DNA from: Arabidopsis thaliana
Taxonomy: Eukaryota; Streptophyta; Magnoliopsida; Brassicales; Brassicaceae
Assembly: GCF_000001735.4 (NCBI RefSeq)
Contig: NC_003071.7
Span: forward strand, 19,133,443-19,197,442
DNA: 64,000 nucleotides
Direction: 5' to 3'
Part shown: positions 1 through 10,786 of the stretch, piece after piece
How positions within the stretch are numbered: position 1 is the first letter of the stretch
Layout: the number at the start of each line of letters is the position of its first letter
Notes under the pieces: model-generated
Seen by the model: the letters and a program-made list of their open reading frames with translations, nothing else
Told to the model about the DNA's origin: nothing
Databases searched by the model: none
Position numbers and translations under genes: made by a program

Positions 1-377
1 ATTATAGCTCAAAAACACTTTTTCTCAGCCTTTTCATGTTATTAATCATTAATTATATTTGAGAAACTAATGGAGATATTAGAAGAAAGTCATGATTTGT
101 ATTTACCCTTTGTTCTTGGTGTTCATCTATTTTCGTTTTCCACGAGATCCTATATACATAGTTCTATAGAATATCTAATAAGGAAAATCTAATGTTCATG
201 TTTCATTTTTCTGTTTAATTAGTGCTTAAAATTGCAAAGCATCGTGCGAACTAACCATATGTTTTAATTAGCTTATTATATAACTTATGTATCAATTATG
301 GTCTATACATAATTAATATACATGTACATTGGGTTTCAATTAAGCTCTAATTAACTCTTTAAAATTCAAATTTTTAG
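1..377 (+). other. 3' part of intron 1 of the Dof gene
   Basis: AT-rich sequence ending in a TTTTTAG acceptor (AG at 376-377). The reading frame of the Dof exon stays open upstream of the first in-window ATG, back to this acceptor. The first exon, with the true start codon, therefore lies left of the window. I see nothing else in this stretch. Confidence 0.75.
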
Positions 378-1463
378 GGTTTTCAAGAAATGATGAACGT
401 TAAACCAATGGAGCAGATCATGATTCCTAATAACAACACACATCAACCAAACACCACATCCAATGCAAGGCCAAACACCATTCTCACATCTAACGGCGTC
501 TCAACTGCTGGAGCAACCGTCTCCGGCGTAAGCAACAACAATAACAATACGGCGGTTGTGGCGGAGAGGAAAGCAAGACCACAAGAGAAACTAAATTGTC
601 CAAGATGCAACTCAACCAACACAAAGTTTTGTTACTACAACAACTATAGTCTCACACAACCAAGATACTTCTGCAAAGGTTGTCGAAGGTATTGGACCGA
701 AGGTGGATCTCTTAGGAATGTTCCTGTGGGAGGAAGCTCAAGAAAGAACAAGAGATCATCTTCATCTTCTTCATCAAACATCCTTCAGACAATACCATCT
801 TCACTTCCAGATCTAAACCCGCCAATACTCTTCTCAAACCAAATCCATAATAAATCGAAAGGGTCATCACAAGATCTCAACTTGTTGTCTTTCCCAGTCA
901 TGCAAGATCAACATCATCATCATGTCCATATGTCTCAGTTTCTTCAGATGCCTAAGATGGAGGGAAATGGTAACATAACTCATCAGCAGCAGCCTTCATC
1001 ATCTTCTTCTGTCTATGGTTCCTCGTCGTCTCCTGTTTCAGCTCTTGAACTTTTAAGAACCGGAGTTAATGTTTCTTCAAGATCAGGGATTAACTCATCG
1101 TTCATGCCTTCCGGTTCAATGATGGATTCAAACACTGTGCTTTACACTTCTTCAGGGTTTCCAACAATGGTGGATTACAAGCCAAGTAATCTCTCCTTCT
1201 CTACCGATCATCAAGGGCTTGGACACAATAGCAACAATAGGTCTGAAGCTCTTCATAGTGATCATCACCAACAAGGTAGAGTTTTGTTTCCATTTGGGGA
1301 TCAAATGAAGGAGCTTTCATCAAGCATAACACAAGAAGTTGATCATGATGATAATCAACAACAGAAGAGTCATGGAAATAATAATAATAATAATAACTCA
1401 AGCCCTAATAATGGATATTGGAGTGGGATGTTCAGTACTACAGGAGGAGGATCTTCATGGTGA
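378..1463 (+). CDS. DAG2: Dof-type zinc-finger transcription factor, last exon (5' partial)
   Basis: Plant-specific C2C2 Dof transcription factor; the Dof finger binds AAAG cores in the nucleus. Counting from the ATG at 390, zinc-ligand cysteines are at residues 70, 73, 95 and 98 (CX2CX21CX2C), followed by the basic [15 protein letters not shown] segment. Downstream are Ser-, His- and Asn-rich tracts and a C-terminus ending [14 protein letters not shown]. The frame reads G-F-Q-E upstream of the double Met back to the acceptor at 376-377. Related Dof proteins carry a short first exon followed by TQGFQEM, so the exon starts at 378 in phase 0 and exon 1 is missing. Sequence and neighbours (RS31a, CYP78A6, ATHB7) match my memory of DAG2/At2g46590, a regulator of seed germination. 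The family call is certain; the gene name is from memory. Confidence 0.93.
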   Translation, partial: GFQEMMNVKPMEQIMIPNNNTHQPNTTSNARPNTILTSNGVSTAGATVSGVSNNNNNTAVVAERKARPQEKLNCPRCNSTNTKFCYYNNYSLTQPRYFCKGCRRYWTEGGSLRNVPVGGSSRKNKRSSSSSSSNILQTIPSSLPDLNPPILFSNQIHNKSKGSSQDLNLLSFPVMQDQHHHHVHMSQFLQMPKMEGNGNITHQQQPSSSSSVYGSSSSPVSALELLRTGVNVSSRSGINSSFMPSGSMMDSNTVLYTSSGFPTMVDYKPSNLSFSTDHQGLGHNSNNRSEALHSDHHQQGRVLFPFGDQMKELSSSITQEVDHDDNQQQKSHGNNNNNNNSSPNNGYWSGMFSTTGGGSSW

Positions 1464-2555
1464 AGCAAAATGATCAAAAGGAGATTATGAAATTAGCTTT
1501 CTAATTCTCTTTTTATGATCTCTTGCCTCACATGGGTTACTTTAGTTAAAGTTGTCAGAACTTAGCTAACACAACATAGTCTTTTTATTCTTCCTTTCCT
1601 TTTTTTTTTTTTTTTTTTTTTGTTAAAATCAATATTTATTTTCTAAATGTTTTGTAGTTTGGTTTGATGATAATTTGGGTTGGTTTTTCATTTTGGTTTG
1701 TTGATTAATTAGTATATAAATCACGGCGTTATGTATGGGTAGAAGAATATGTGAATACGAATCTCTCGAGTGTTGCATATATGGTATATGGTATGCACTA
1801 TGTAACTATGTATTCATCGCTTCTTCTATCTGTATAAGTGTTTTCATAAAAGGATTATTCATATGATCATATCTATTATCGATATAGAAGTTAGTGTGAT
1901 ATACTCTCTAGATCGATCACTTGGAAAAATCAATAAGCCCGGGCCATCAATAAGGCAGCTAAAGTAACTACGTAACCATTGGCCATTGCTAAGATGGTTA
2001 TGTAGGCTTCTAACATGTCCTCGGTCGTTGGTTCAAAAAGCCACAATGATCATTTTACCTTTCTCTTAGCAATTTTATATCCAGTTAACAACTACTTAGT
2101 TCATATTTTTTCATAATAGTCACATCTCAAATTCAGACGAGAAATTACCGTTACATCAAATCAGTTAAGGCTTGGACGGAGAAAGAGATATTTTATTATA
2201 TGTCGACATGTCGTTATTATTGTAAGAGAATCCAATTCCATTGAAGTAAATAATTGAAAGACACGACGGAAGAAATCAAGAAACGAAACTTCTCCGAAAC
2301 TTACCATTGTCTTGTCTTTCTTTTGATAACAATATATGGGAGTGGGAATGCGTCGTATTCACGGCCCATTCGAACTTTCCACGAAACCACCTAATAATCA
2401 GCTGCTTCCCTCCCTACTCACGAAATCGCATTTTATCTTGGAATGAATATCAGCCGTTCATTATTTCAACTTTCAGAATCCAACGGCTGCGATTCAAGAG
2501 AGAGTTTTAGGCCACACGAACGTGACAAACACATCGGTACAGATACGCCACTCAC
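1464..2555. other. Intergenic: Dof 3' UTR and promoter of the EF-hand gene
   Basis: Holds the 3' untranslated region of the Dof gene, a 22-nt poly-T run at 1600-1621, and the upstream region of the calcium-sensor gene. No coding region is supported; the short frame at 2307-2510 has no family features and lies in the promoter. Confidence 0.6.
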
Positions 2556-2563
2556 TTATATAT
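2556..2563 (+). promoter_or_regulatory. TATA box of the EF-hand gene
   Basis: TTATATAT lies 65 nt before the ATG at 2628. Transcription would start near 2590, downstream of the in-frame alternative Met at 2568, which supports the 2628 start. Confidence 0.6.
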
Positions 2564-2627
2564 CCCTTTGGAACTAATCAAAAGAGTTCACCAAAATCTC
2601 TTCTCTCTCTTCCATTGTCTTCCTCTA

Positions 2628-3035
2628 ATGGAACCAACCGAGAAATCTATGTTACTAGAAACTACTAGTACCACGAAGATGGAGACCAAATACGAAGATA
2701 TGTTACCAGTTATGGCGGAGAAGATGGATGTTGAAGAGTTTGTATCAGAGTTATGCAAAGGTTTCAGTTTGCTTGCGGATCCAGAGAGACATCTCATCAC
2801 AGCTGAGTCTCTAAGACGAAACTCAGGGATACTTGGAATTGAAGGTATGAGCAAGGAAGATGCTCAAGGAATGGTTAGAGAAGGAGACCTCGATGGAGAT
2901 GGTGCTCTTAACCAAACCGAATTCTGCGTTCTCATGGTTCGGTTAAGCCCTGAGATGATGGAAGACGCCGAAACTTGGTTGGAGAAAGCACTCACCCAAG
3001 AACTATGTAATCACAATCTCTCTTCTATGCCTTGA
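2628..3035 (+). CDS. Small single-EF-hand calcium sensor (KIC/PBP1-like)
   Basis: Intronless 135-aa acidic protein. One canonical EF-hand loop spans residues 87-98, D-L-D-G-D-G-A-L-N-Q-T-E, with Asp/Asn at positions 1, 3, 5 and 9 and the invariant Glu at 12. The flanking helix reads EFCVLMVRLSPEMM. Single-EF-hand proteins of this type include KIC, which binds the kinesin KCBP, and PBP1, which binds PINOID; by similarity this one is a Ca2+-dependent regulator of a partner protein. I believe it is At2g46600. The ATG at 2628 is preferred over 2568 because of the TATA box at 2556-2563 and because 135 aa fits the family. Function beyond Ca2+ binding is inference. Confidence 0.9.
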   Translation: MEPTEKSMLLETTSTTKMETKYEDMLPVMAEKMDVEEFVSELCKGFSLLADPERHLITAESLRRNSGILGIEGMSKEDAQGMVREGDLDGDGALNQTEFCVLMVRLSPEMMEDAETWLEKALTQELCNHNLSSMP

Positions 3036-3326
3036 ATGATCGTCCTCCTTTCTTGTGTATTCTCTTTTTACTTCTACAAAACCTATAAATGTTTCTGAAT
3101 ATAAAATGAAGTAATGATTTCTTGATCCTGAAAAACTGAATGGATTGCCTTGAAACTATTCCAATTCCAAAAGAGATCATTGCCATTATAAGCTACTAAT
3201 ACTTTCTACACCACATAGAGTGCAAAGCACATACGGTTCAAGTCATAAGCGGTAAAGACTCAGTACTAAGAACTTGTTTTTGTACCATGCCCATACATTC
3301 TAAAAATCCATCGCCCAACAACATCT

Positions 3327-5050
3327 TCAACCTCTTGCTCTTTGAATCGGGGACCGGCTGTTAAAAAATAGAAAAGAAAAATCAGACAATTAGAGTAGCA
3401 CATAACACTATATATAAGGATATTGACCATTCAGAAGCCAAGTACTGTTACCTTCTGTCATAGCCCGGACTCCTAGCTCTTGCTCTACCATAGTCTGAAC
3501 TGCGACGCCCATAATCTGGACTCTTACGTCTTTCATAAGGAGCAGGACCCTTGTACCTGTCATATTCAGGACTGCGACGACGGGTATAATCAGGACTAGG
3601 ACGCCTCCGATACACTGGGCTAGGAGATCTCCTTCTTCGACTGCCAGCATATCTATCTTCTCTTTCACCAGCCTCCCTCAAGGCATACTCAACAGAAACA
3701 ACCTTATCCAGTAATTTGCTGCCAAGAGAGGATAATCAATGTAAGGGATTACCACTCGATCAATCACTACATGTCAGATAAATAGGTACTAACTAAGCAG
3801 GTTTGTTGTTACCTGTTGTGTGTAGAATCAAGAGCCTTGGTTGCATCTTCCTGGGTTGCGAATTGAACAAAAGCAAAATTGCGCCTCATGCGAACATTGA
3901 GAACTTTACCATATGGCTCAAAGTGTCTCTCCATATCACGCTCTCTTGTGCGAATAGGGTCAAAGTTGATGACAAAGAGTGTCTTTGTAGGCCTCTGATT
4001 CGAGACTGCCTTTCCATCACGAGGCTTCCCACGTTCACCCTGAAAGTCCTGAAAGCCAAAAGAAACTTAGAGCTCTCTGAAAATATCAGAGCATAAGATT
4101 AATTTTTAAAAAGAAGAAAAAGATACCTTGGCCCATTCAACTGATAACTTGCGTCGCCCATATCCAAAAGTGGTATTGTCAGTCCTACGGATTGCATCTT
4201 CAGCATCGCGCTCATCCTCAAAATACACAAAAGCATAACCTGCAAGAAAACAAAAACTCAAGATAAGAAGAGCGAGCATATACATTGACAAACTGTTTCA
4301 GCCCACAGAAATTGCAATGCAGGAGTTAGTCGATTAGAAGACACCTTTTCACCTAGAGAAAGACAAAAACTAAATAAATATACAACACCTGCATCAATGT
4401 GAAGGCTGGTGTACATAAGAAGTAGAGGCGTTCGATGTAGAGTAGTAAATAAAGATGTAGATGTGCAGTTGTAGAATGTAGCCTATGAAAAGGTAATAAA
4501 ATCCAAATTTCTGTTCAATTCTGAATGGTTGCTAAGCCTTGCTTCACCATTCTGACATGAAAGGCGTGAAGAAACAAGGCAATAGATTGTAGGCTCAGCG
4601 AAGATTGTGGGCACAACATCATAACGGTAGGCATGAGAAAATGTAGGAATCTATTTGCAGGAAGAAATTGGCAATCCCATGAAAAGAGGAAACACAGTCA
4701 TGCTCCTTTAGAGAAAGCTCCTGCGACCAAACAAACACTTACATACGAGAATCCCTCTCTTAAACACAACCCCAGTCATGGTTCCTTTTGAATTCTCTCC
4801 ACACTCTTAACACTAATTCATGCTTCAGTAGAAAAAGTATCAATCAATAATGCCTGAGAAGCTCTCAAATTCCAGAATCAAACAGAGACTACAACACAGC
4901 AGATTGATCGCCATAAGGAGTACAAGTGCAAGAAAACGTTTTACCAGACTTCATATCAACTCGCTTCACTCTCCCGAACTTGCTGAACAATCTTTCAAGA
5001 TCCGAATGGCGAGTATCATAGTCGAAATTCCCAACGTACACATGTCTCAT
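3327..5050 (-). CDS. RS31A: Arginine/serine-rich splicing factor, RS subfamily (RS31a)
   Basis: Nuclear SR protein acting in pre-mRNA splicing. Exons read on the minus strand: 5050-4945, 4239-4127, 4048-3813, 3718-3452 and 3357-3327, all with GT..AG introns, giving 250 aa. RRM1 opens with [14 protein letters not shown] and contains [20 protein letters not shown]2 contains [16 protein letters not shown] and RNFAFVQF. The C-terminal third holds repeated SP/RS motifs ([39 protein letters not shown]). Exon 3 has two in-frame acceptors 9 nt apart (exon starting at 4048 or 4039), giving or removing D-F-Q. Intron 1 is about 700 nt; long first introns in this subfamily are known to carry alternative splicing. 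Retention of the last intron would stop translation at once (R-R-stop near 3448). Confidence 0.93.
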
Positions 5051-5072
5051 TCTTGCAAAAGCAATCGAATTC

Positions 5073-5198
5073 CTAACACCAATTGTGATCAACATAAACA
5101 AAGACAACAAAGATCAGAACATTTATACTCGAAGAGCTCGCAAAGTATCTTTGATGATTCGATAAATCTTCATCTTCTGAGGGAGATATTCAATTTAC
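5073..5198 (-). other. 5' UTR intron of RS31a
   Basis: On the minus strand a CAAG|GTAAATTG donor (GT at 5198-5197) pairs with a GTGTTAG|G acceptor (AG at 5074-5073), 23 nt before the ATG at 5050. The A+T-rich 126-nt stretch between looks like a leader intron, preceded by TC/GA-rich leader sequence to about 5280. Confidence 0.55.
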
Positions 5199-5280
5199 CT
5201 TGAAGAATCTGAAGAGACGACGACGAGAAAGATAAACCCTAGAAGACGACGACGACGCTCGGCGAAGAAGACGGAGCTTC

Positions 5281-5628
5281 GTATTAATGACACAAAATCT
5301 TATAATGATGAACCGAAAAGCGTGTTATTGACGCTGTTACCATGAAGGGCATATTTGTCATTCCGTTAAAATTATTAATCCGCTTAACGCTATGGGCTTT
5401 TGTTTTACAACCGGCCCAAAATGTTCAATTACAAAGTGCTCAAAACTCAGAATCTCATACTTTGGGGACTCAAAAGCAAAATCTTATAAACTTCTGTACA
5501 TCAACTAAAACCCAAAAACAATAAAAACAGAGTAACAACTTTCTCTAGTCTACGCTTTTTGTCCAGACTCTCTCTCAACCAATAAAACCAACCCACGTGG
5601 CTGCTGACTTTTAAAAACTTTTTAATCA
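5281..5628. promoter_or_regulatory. RS31a promoter region and downstream flank of the AAA-ATPase gene
   Basis: Lies between the RS31a leader and the stop codon of the upstream AAA-ATPase gene; both are on the minus strand. It contains a TGGGCT motif (5393-5398) and a GGCCCA motif (5413-5418), the site-II-type element typical of housekeeping and RNA-processing gene promoters, and a CACGTG G-box at 5594-5599. No clear TATA box. No gene seen; the 60-aa frame at 5342-5524 has no recognisable features. Confidence 0.45.
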
Positions 5629-7104
5629 CTAGCCGTCCCTCATCTCTCGAGCCACATCGAACGATCCAGATTTTCTACTACTTTTAATTCTCAACAACCC
5701 ATACAACTTCCTAAACTCCTTCACCGCCGGCGAACTTCCTCCGCCACCGCCGCAAAGCGAACCACTCATATCATCAGAAACATCCTCCGACGTCGACTTT
5801 CTCGAACCATTTTCTAAAAGCAAACGTCGTCCAGTTCCTCTCCGATCACCATCAGTCTGCAAAGCATTGATGACATGCTTCAATGCACGAGTCGGCGAGT
5901 TACGATTCGCGATCATCAACTCTCCGATCTCGGCGGGACTCAAAGACGCACCGTTTTGAAATATTCCTTCAACTTGAGAGAAAAGCTTGTGCTCTTTAAC
6001 ACCTAAGTAGTTATTAGCGAGCGTTTTAAACGCCGTGAAATCACATAAGGGAAAATGAATGTGTACGTCGACCCGACCCGGTCGAAGCATAGCCGGGTCA
6101 ATTTGTTCTTTCCCAGTCATCGTAAACACCATGATCCGTTCATCGGCGGTGCAAGAGCTGAGAATACTATCAGTGAAATTCAAAATCCCAGATAAATTCA
6201 CAGCCGTTGATTTCGTCGAGAGGTGTCGATCTAGATCTTCGATCACGATCACTGATTTGCCTCTGGTTTGTAACAGAAGCATCTTAAGATCTGAATCATC
6301 AACTACTTTGGAGAGATCTATATCGTAAACATCGTAATCTAAGAAATTCGCCATTGCTGCGACGAAGCTTGATTTTCCGGTACCGGAAGGTCCGTATAAG
6401 AGATAACTCCGTTTCCAAACACGGCCCAGACGATTATAATACTGTTTACCTTTGAGGAAAGATTCGAGATCAGATTTGACTTTGTTCTTCAGATCCGTTT
6501 CCATGGCGATGTTGTCGAAGGTACAAGGATGATCAAACGGAATCGATCTCCACCGTCCGTTCTTCTTCTTCTTCTTATTCAGATGATCATCGATTCCGAC
6601 GTTGATGAAAAGCTTAAGCTCTGTGTTCCTCTGTTCAAGCTCATCAGATACTGTATGTATATGCTGGAGATAAGAACCGAGAATTCTCCGTTTGTCAGCT
6701 TTACGAATCTTCAAAACGAAATTCCTCGCTCCATCTTCGTCTTCTCCGTTAATCCAACAAACTCTAGCGCCGAGAAACTCGTCGCCAACGACTTGGTTCC
6801 GATCTAACCGGAGGATGATTTCGTTGGACTTTTTCCCGGTGAAGAGGTTCGTGAAATCAGAATTCTCGATCGAGCTTAAGGAATTTAGATACATGTAGAC
6901 TTTTTGGTAGAGATGATTCTCTTGAACGTTGTCGTTGAATTCTGGGACTTTGTAGAATTGGTAAACATGAAACCAGTCGATGATCTTCCTACGCCATAAC
7001 TTGACCATGTAAATCAATCCAGTTTTGAATAACAGGATCCTAACTAAGAACAGAGCAAACGTTGACACAAGTAACAAGAGAAACGAATCCCAAAGAATCC
7101 CCAT
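5629..7104 (-). CDS. Membrane-anchored AAA-ATPase (BCS1-like / AATP1 family)
   Basis: Intronless, 491 aa. A hydrophobic N-terminal segment at residues 7-30 is a likely membrane anchor, followed by an AAA-associated region, a basic stretch at 178-186 (lysine-rich) and the AAA ATPase core. Walker A is G238-PSGTGKS245 and Walker B is VIVIEDLD at 285-292. The later AAA segment is IDPAMLRPGRVD, with R341 and R344. The C-terminal 60 residues are Ser/Gly-rich. Plant relatives sit in mitochondrial, ER or plasma membranes and act in stress and development; the substrate here is unknown. The frame stays open to 7257, but the TATA box at 7165-7172 places the transcript start near 7135, so the Met at 7104 is used. 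Oddity: the usual FTTN sensor-1 motif reads F-T-M-T (327-330), so the expected Asn is Thr330. I believe this is At2g46620. Confidence 0.9.
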   Translation of the reverse strand: MGILWDSFLLLLVSTFALFLVRILLFKTGLIYMVKLWRRKIIDWFHVYQFYKVPEFNDNVQENHLYQKVYMYLNSLSSIENSDFTNLFTGKKSNEIILRLDRNQVVGDEFLGARVCWINGEDEDGARNFVLKIRKADKRRILGSYLQHIHTVSDELEQRNTELKLFINVGIDDHLNKKKKKNGRWRSIPFDHPCTFDNIAMETDLKNKVKSDLESFLKGKQYYNRLGRVWKRSYLLYGPSGTGKSSFVAAMANFLDYDVYDIDLSKVVDDSDLKMLLLQTRGKSVIVIEDLDRHLSTKSTAVNLSGILNFTDSILSSCTADERIMVFTMTGKEQIDPAMLRPGRVDVHIHFPLCDFTAFKTLANNYLGVKEHKLFSQVEGIFQNGASLSPAEIGELMIANRNSPTRALKHVINALQTDGDRRGTGRRLLLENGSRKSTSEDVSDDMSGSLCGGGGGSSPAVKEFRKLYGLLRIKSSRKSGSFDVAREMRDG

Positions 7105-7164
7105 GGAGAGAAATAAAATAAGAAAAACGTAAAACCTCTCTCTGGTTCCAAAACTCTCCGCTAT

Positions 7165-7172
7165 ATTATATA
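7165..7172 (-). promoter_or_regulatory. TATA box of the AAA-ATPase gene
   Basis: TATATAAT on the minus strand, about 60 nt upstream of the ATG at 7104. It decides the start because the longer in-frame Met at 7257 would lie upstream of the transcript. Confidence 0.6.
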
Positions 7173-7257
7173 GTAGTAACGAAGAAGAAGAGTTTACTAG
7201 GTTTATTAGAGAATAAAGAAAGCAAACGCATGTTCGGAGAATTGTGAGAAAAAACAA

Positions 7258-10197
7258 AGAGAGAGTGATTATTTTGACGGAGATTGAGAGAAAGTTTGGA
7301 GGAATATTAAGAACAATCGGAGAAAGCCTAAAAGGACGACGAGATATTATTATTTTTTTCTTAAATTATTCTTTAAGAAAAAAGGCGTGACGGGGACGAG
7401 GTCACTCAGCAATCAAAGGGGTGATTTTTATAAATCTAGGTAACGGCGATTTAGTTGTTTGACAAGTTCTTTGATTGCTGATTTGGAAGATTTTCTTTTA
7501 AAGCTAATAATCCACATGGCAAAAAATATTATTATTAGAAGAAGATAAAATATTCATTAGATTTATAGAGATTTTTTTGATACTTTGGCTGAAAAAAATT
7601 CTAAAAAATTATATATTTACTAATTTTAGATAAATAGTAATTAATAAAGCATTTACATTCGGAACTTAATTACCAAGGAAAAATATTAGAGTTAGGATAA
7701 ATCTTCTATTACTATTCTAATTTCTATAAACCAAAAATTATACGTTTATCTACAAAAAAAAAAAAACTGAGAGAATATTATGGTCTTATCTACCACAAAA
7801 TATGTTGCATAGTCTTTATAGTTCTCAATTAATATAAGTTAGGTGTCGAGTTAATTATTTATCTTTACGCATAAGGAAGATTAACAGCGTAATCTATTGG
7901 TAACGCGATACATGTTGCATTTGATACGGCAACCGAAATATTCTTCGTTGCAGATTAGTTTTCAACTATCGTGACAAGACGAACTTGTAAAGTCAACTTA
8001 AACGAGGAAACAAAGCAACATGATTTTTTATTTTTATTTTTGGTACAAAAAAAAATATTATTTATGTTCATTACTCGACTATTCCACATATATATTATTA
8101 CAATCGGTATCAAGGACAGGACTTCATAGCTAATTCACTTAAGAAACAAGCTAAACTTGTCTGTCATGTTTTTCTAATTTGTCAAGAACATTTAGGGTCG
8201 GCGCAAGAGGAATTAGGCACTTCTAATTTATACTCAACTTAACAAGCGGCGAAACCCTTTGGCATTTTGAAGGGTTTTATTTGATGAATTGGTAACTAAC
8301 TCGTAAATTTTAATATATACATTTTAGTTAGAGAGATGACTAGACTTATACTGAATAAAGAAAAAGAACGAACGGCCAAAAGACAGCTTTGTATAGTTCA
8401 TGGTTCATGATTAAGCCCAAAAGTTTAGTTCCCACCACCAACTAACACTTACAATAAACAAAATTAAGTATAAGTTTCCGGAATAGCCGCATAATTATTC
8501 TTCCTATTATATAGCAGAAGAATAGACCGGACAATTTATGCCCCTATGCTAATTTTCTTAAACTATTTTGCTTTCAACGTCGACTAATTAAATTTTGATT
8601 TAACCATTAAATGAGTGCAGCACTTATTTCTTTCCAACAATTAATAGTTTTAATATTTTGCTTATTGTTGATATGTAGCGAGAGCATCGGATATTTGTAT
8701 TTCCTAACTTGCACCAAAAATCAGCCTACTACAAAGAAGTTTAATCGACCAAAACACCGCCATTCAACGAGGGACTCAGTAATTTGGATAATATCGCAAC
8801 TAATCATAATTAATTCATTACAGTTACAAGAAAAGTGTCATGTTCATGAGTAAATACACTTGTGGTCTTTTTATAAGATTGCATGTGTTTGGTGTTTGTT
8901 ATTTGGTACAAGAAATATCAACACTCATTTAATTATGTTAAGGTATAAGTCTATATCATATAACTCTTATTTGGTTATCTATCTGTTGTTTTCTTTTTAT
9001 TTGGTTAAAGCATTCATTTTGCTTAATGTAGATTTTTTTTGAATCTTAATATCATGCAAACTTAAATATGTTTTCGTCTAAAGACTAACGTGCAGACTTT
9101 TCATTGTTTATTTTGTTTGTAATTTGGAGGACTCTTCAAACAAGAATAGCTTCGTTTATACAAGGTGTGTATTGGCGGACTCAAAAAGACTTTGAATGTT
9201 TCAGCATGGGAATTTTCAAATTTCCTGAAGCCATACCCATACACGGTGGTCCTATATTAATAATAATTACACTCACTGGAAATAAATGTTCTTCCGTTAT
9301 TTTTATCAGCTTTTGCTTTACATTTTCTGCACTAATCGATTGCCTGTAAAGTTGTACCAGTTGAACGTCATCGGTATGTGCATTCATCATGATTCCGTGT
9401 TCAATTATGCATATATTAAGATCGAGCTGATCAATCTAGTTGATCCCATTTAAACCAAACTAAAACCGTATTTAAACTTTTAAATACTGCAAATCCAGGT
9501 CAAACAAAACTGAAACATATGATATTTCTTACACATTTTATAACTCAAAAATCCAAAAACCAAAAACAAACCGATAATTAAATATAAACAAATAATGTAT
9601 TCAAAATAATCAATCCCGAGTTGGATTAAAAATTACTAAAACTACATGTTTTTTTTTGTTTTTGTTTTGAGGACTTATGTTTACTCCAAGTTAGAAGAAA
9701 GGAAAAATGCATTTAGGTAGCATATTTTGCATGTGAGCTACCACATTAAAGAATGAACTCATTGTATGATCAACATATTCTATAAAGAGACTTCATTGGT
9801 ATAAATTTATTGACGTATAATCCGACTAAACTTTTCCATGTGTTTAAGAATTTTGACTATTCGAGGCAAACTTAACAAAACTAAATTCTAACAACAACAA
9901 AACGTGTTTCGAACGAAGTTTTAGTCTTTCTTTGACGCTGACTTAATAGTAAAGAAATATAGGTTCAAATGGATAATATGAGAAAATAACAAATAGCCTG
10001 ATTTATATTCTTGAATCTTGACTAAAGTCCACAACACGAACTATTTGAACTGATTTATTTCGCATCCGCTATGAATAAAAACGGAGTCTATAATTGCTTA
10101 TGTTGAAAAGTATATCGAACTATTGACGAAAGGCCATTACGAACCTCTTAAGGATGATGGGCCTTTACACAATTTACCCAATTCAATGGGCATGTTA
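7258..10197. other. Intergenic, no gene seen
   Basis: About 2.9 kb of AT-rich DNA upstream of the AAA-ATPase gene. Open frames (for example 8611-8853 and 9104-9349) are short and hydrophobic from AT bias, with no family features. The 9440-9620 stretch is rich in ACCAAAC/AAACCAAA words, like degenerate intergenic repeats. Confidence 0.5.
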
Positions 10198-10406
10198 GAG
10201 CAACCTTAATAGTAGGCTCTTAATTTTATCTCTCGACTATTATGATGAATTGTTTTATTGAAAAAAATTATAGCTAAGAGTTTTTGTAATGGTTTGAAGC
10301 TCTTAAACCTTCTTTTATCTCTTAGAAACACTTCTAAACTATTCACATATCATTTTGATTAATTATACCTAAGAGTTATAGTAAGAGACTTGCAATAAGG
10401 ATGGTC
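10198..10406. mobile_element. PIF/Harbinger-like (Tourist-type) MITE
   Basis: A 209-bp segment bounded by TTA on both sides (10195-10197 and 10407-10409), as expected for a 3-bp target duplication. Imperfect terminal inverted repeats match at 18 of 25 positions: the left end starts GAGCAACCTTAATAG, and the reverse complement of the right end starts GACCATCCTTATTGC. Both arms share CTCTTA further in. There is no coding capacity. TTA duplications and this end type fit PIF/Harbinger-derived miniature elements; the family is inferred. Confidence 0.65.
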
Positions 10407-10786
10407 TTACAACTTTAAATGCCTTTTATTTATTGCCATTAGATATTAGAATTCAAAATTAACCAAATTTAACGAGTTAAAAAAATTTCAAAAGATTCTT
10501 TAAACGTTAGTTTCACTTTCATTGGTTACTAAAACTACCATTTGCATCAATGAATAAAATTGTTGGAAAGAGGCAAGTGGATGTGAAAGCTAATTTAAAA
10601 GATACTATGCATATCTTTATATAACAACTTGGAATGTTACACTCCTAATACTTTTGTTGATAATTTATAACAACATAGAATAATTGATTAGACTATTTTT
10701 AGTAACATGTTATCTCATACGATCTCTTTTAACCAGTTGACGAAAGAAAAAACGTCACTCTTAGTATTAAAAAGTTATGATATTAG

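Noticed and set aside
2023..2050. GGTTCAAAAAGCC resembling a tRNA T-loop
   Set aside because: No matching acceptor stem, D-loop box A or anticodon arm upstream.
2568..2627. 20-residue N-terminal extension of the EF-hand protein
   Set aside because: The Met at 2568 directly follows the TATA box and would precede the transcript start.
6059..6898. Plus-strand frames inside the AAA-ATPase
   Set aside because: Antisense shadows of a strongly conserved coding region.
7105..7257. 51-residue N-terminal extension of the AAA-ATPase
   Set aside because: A TATA box at 7165-7172 places the transcript start downstream of the Met at 7257; the 491-aa form fits the family.
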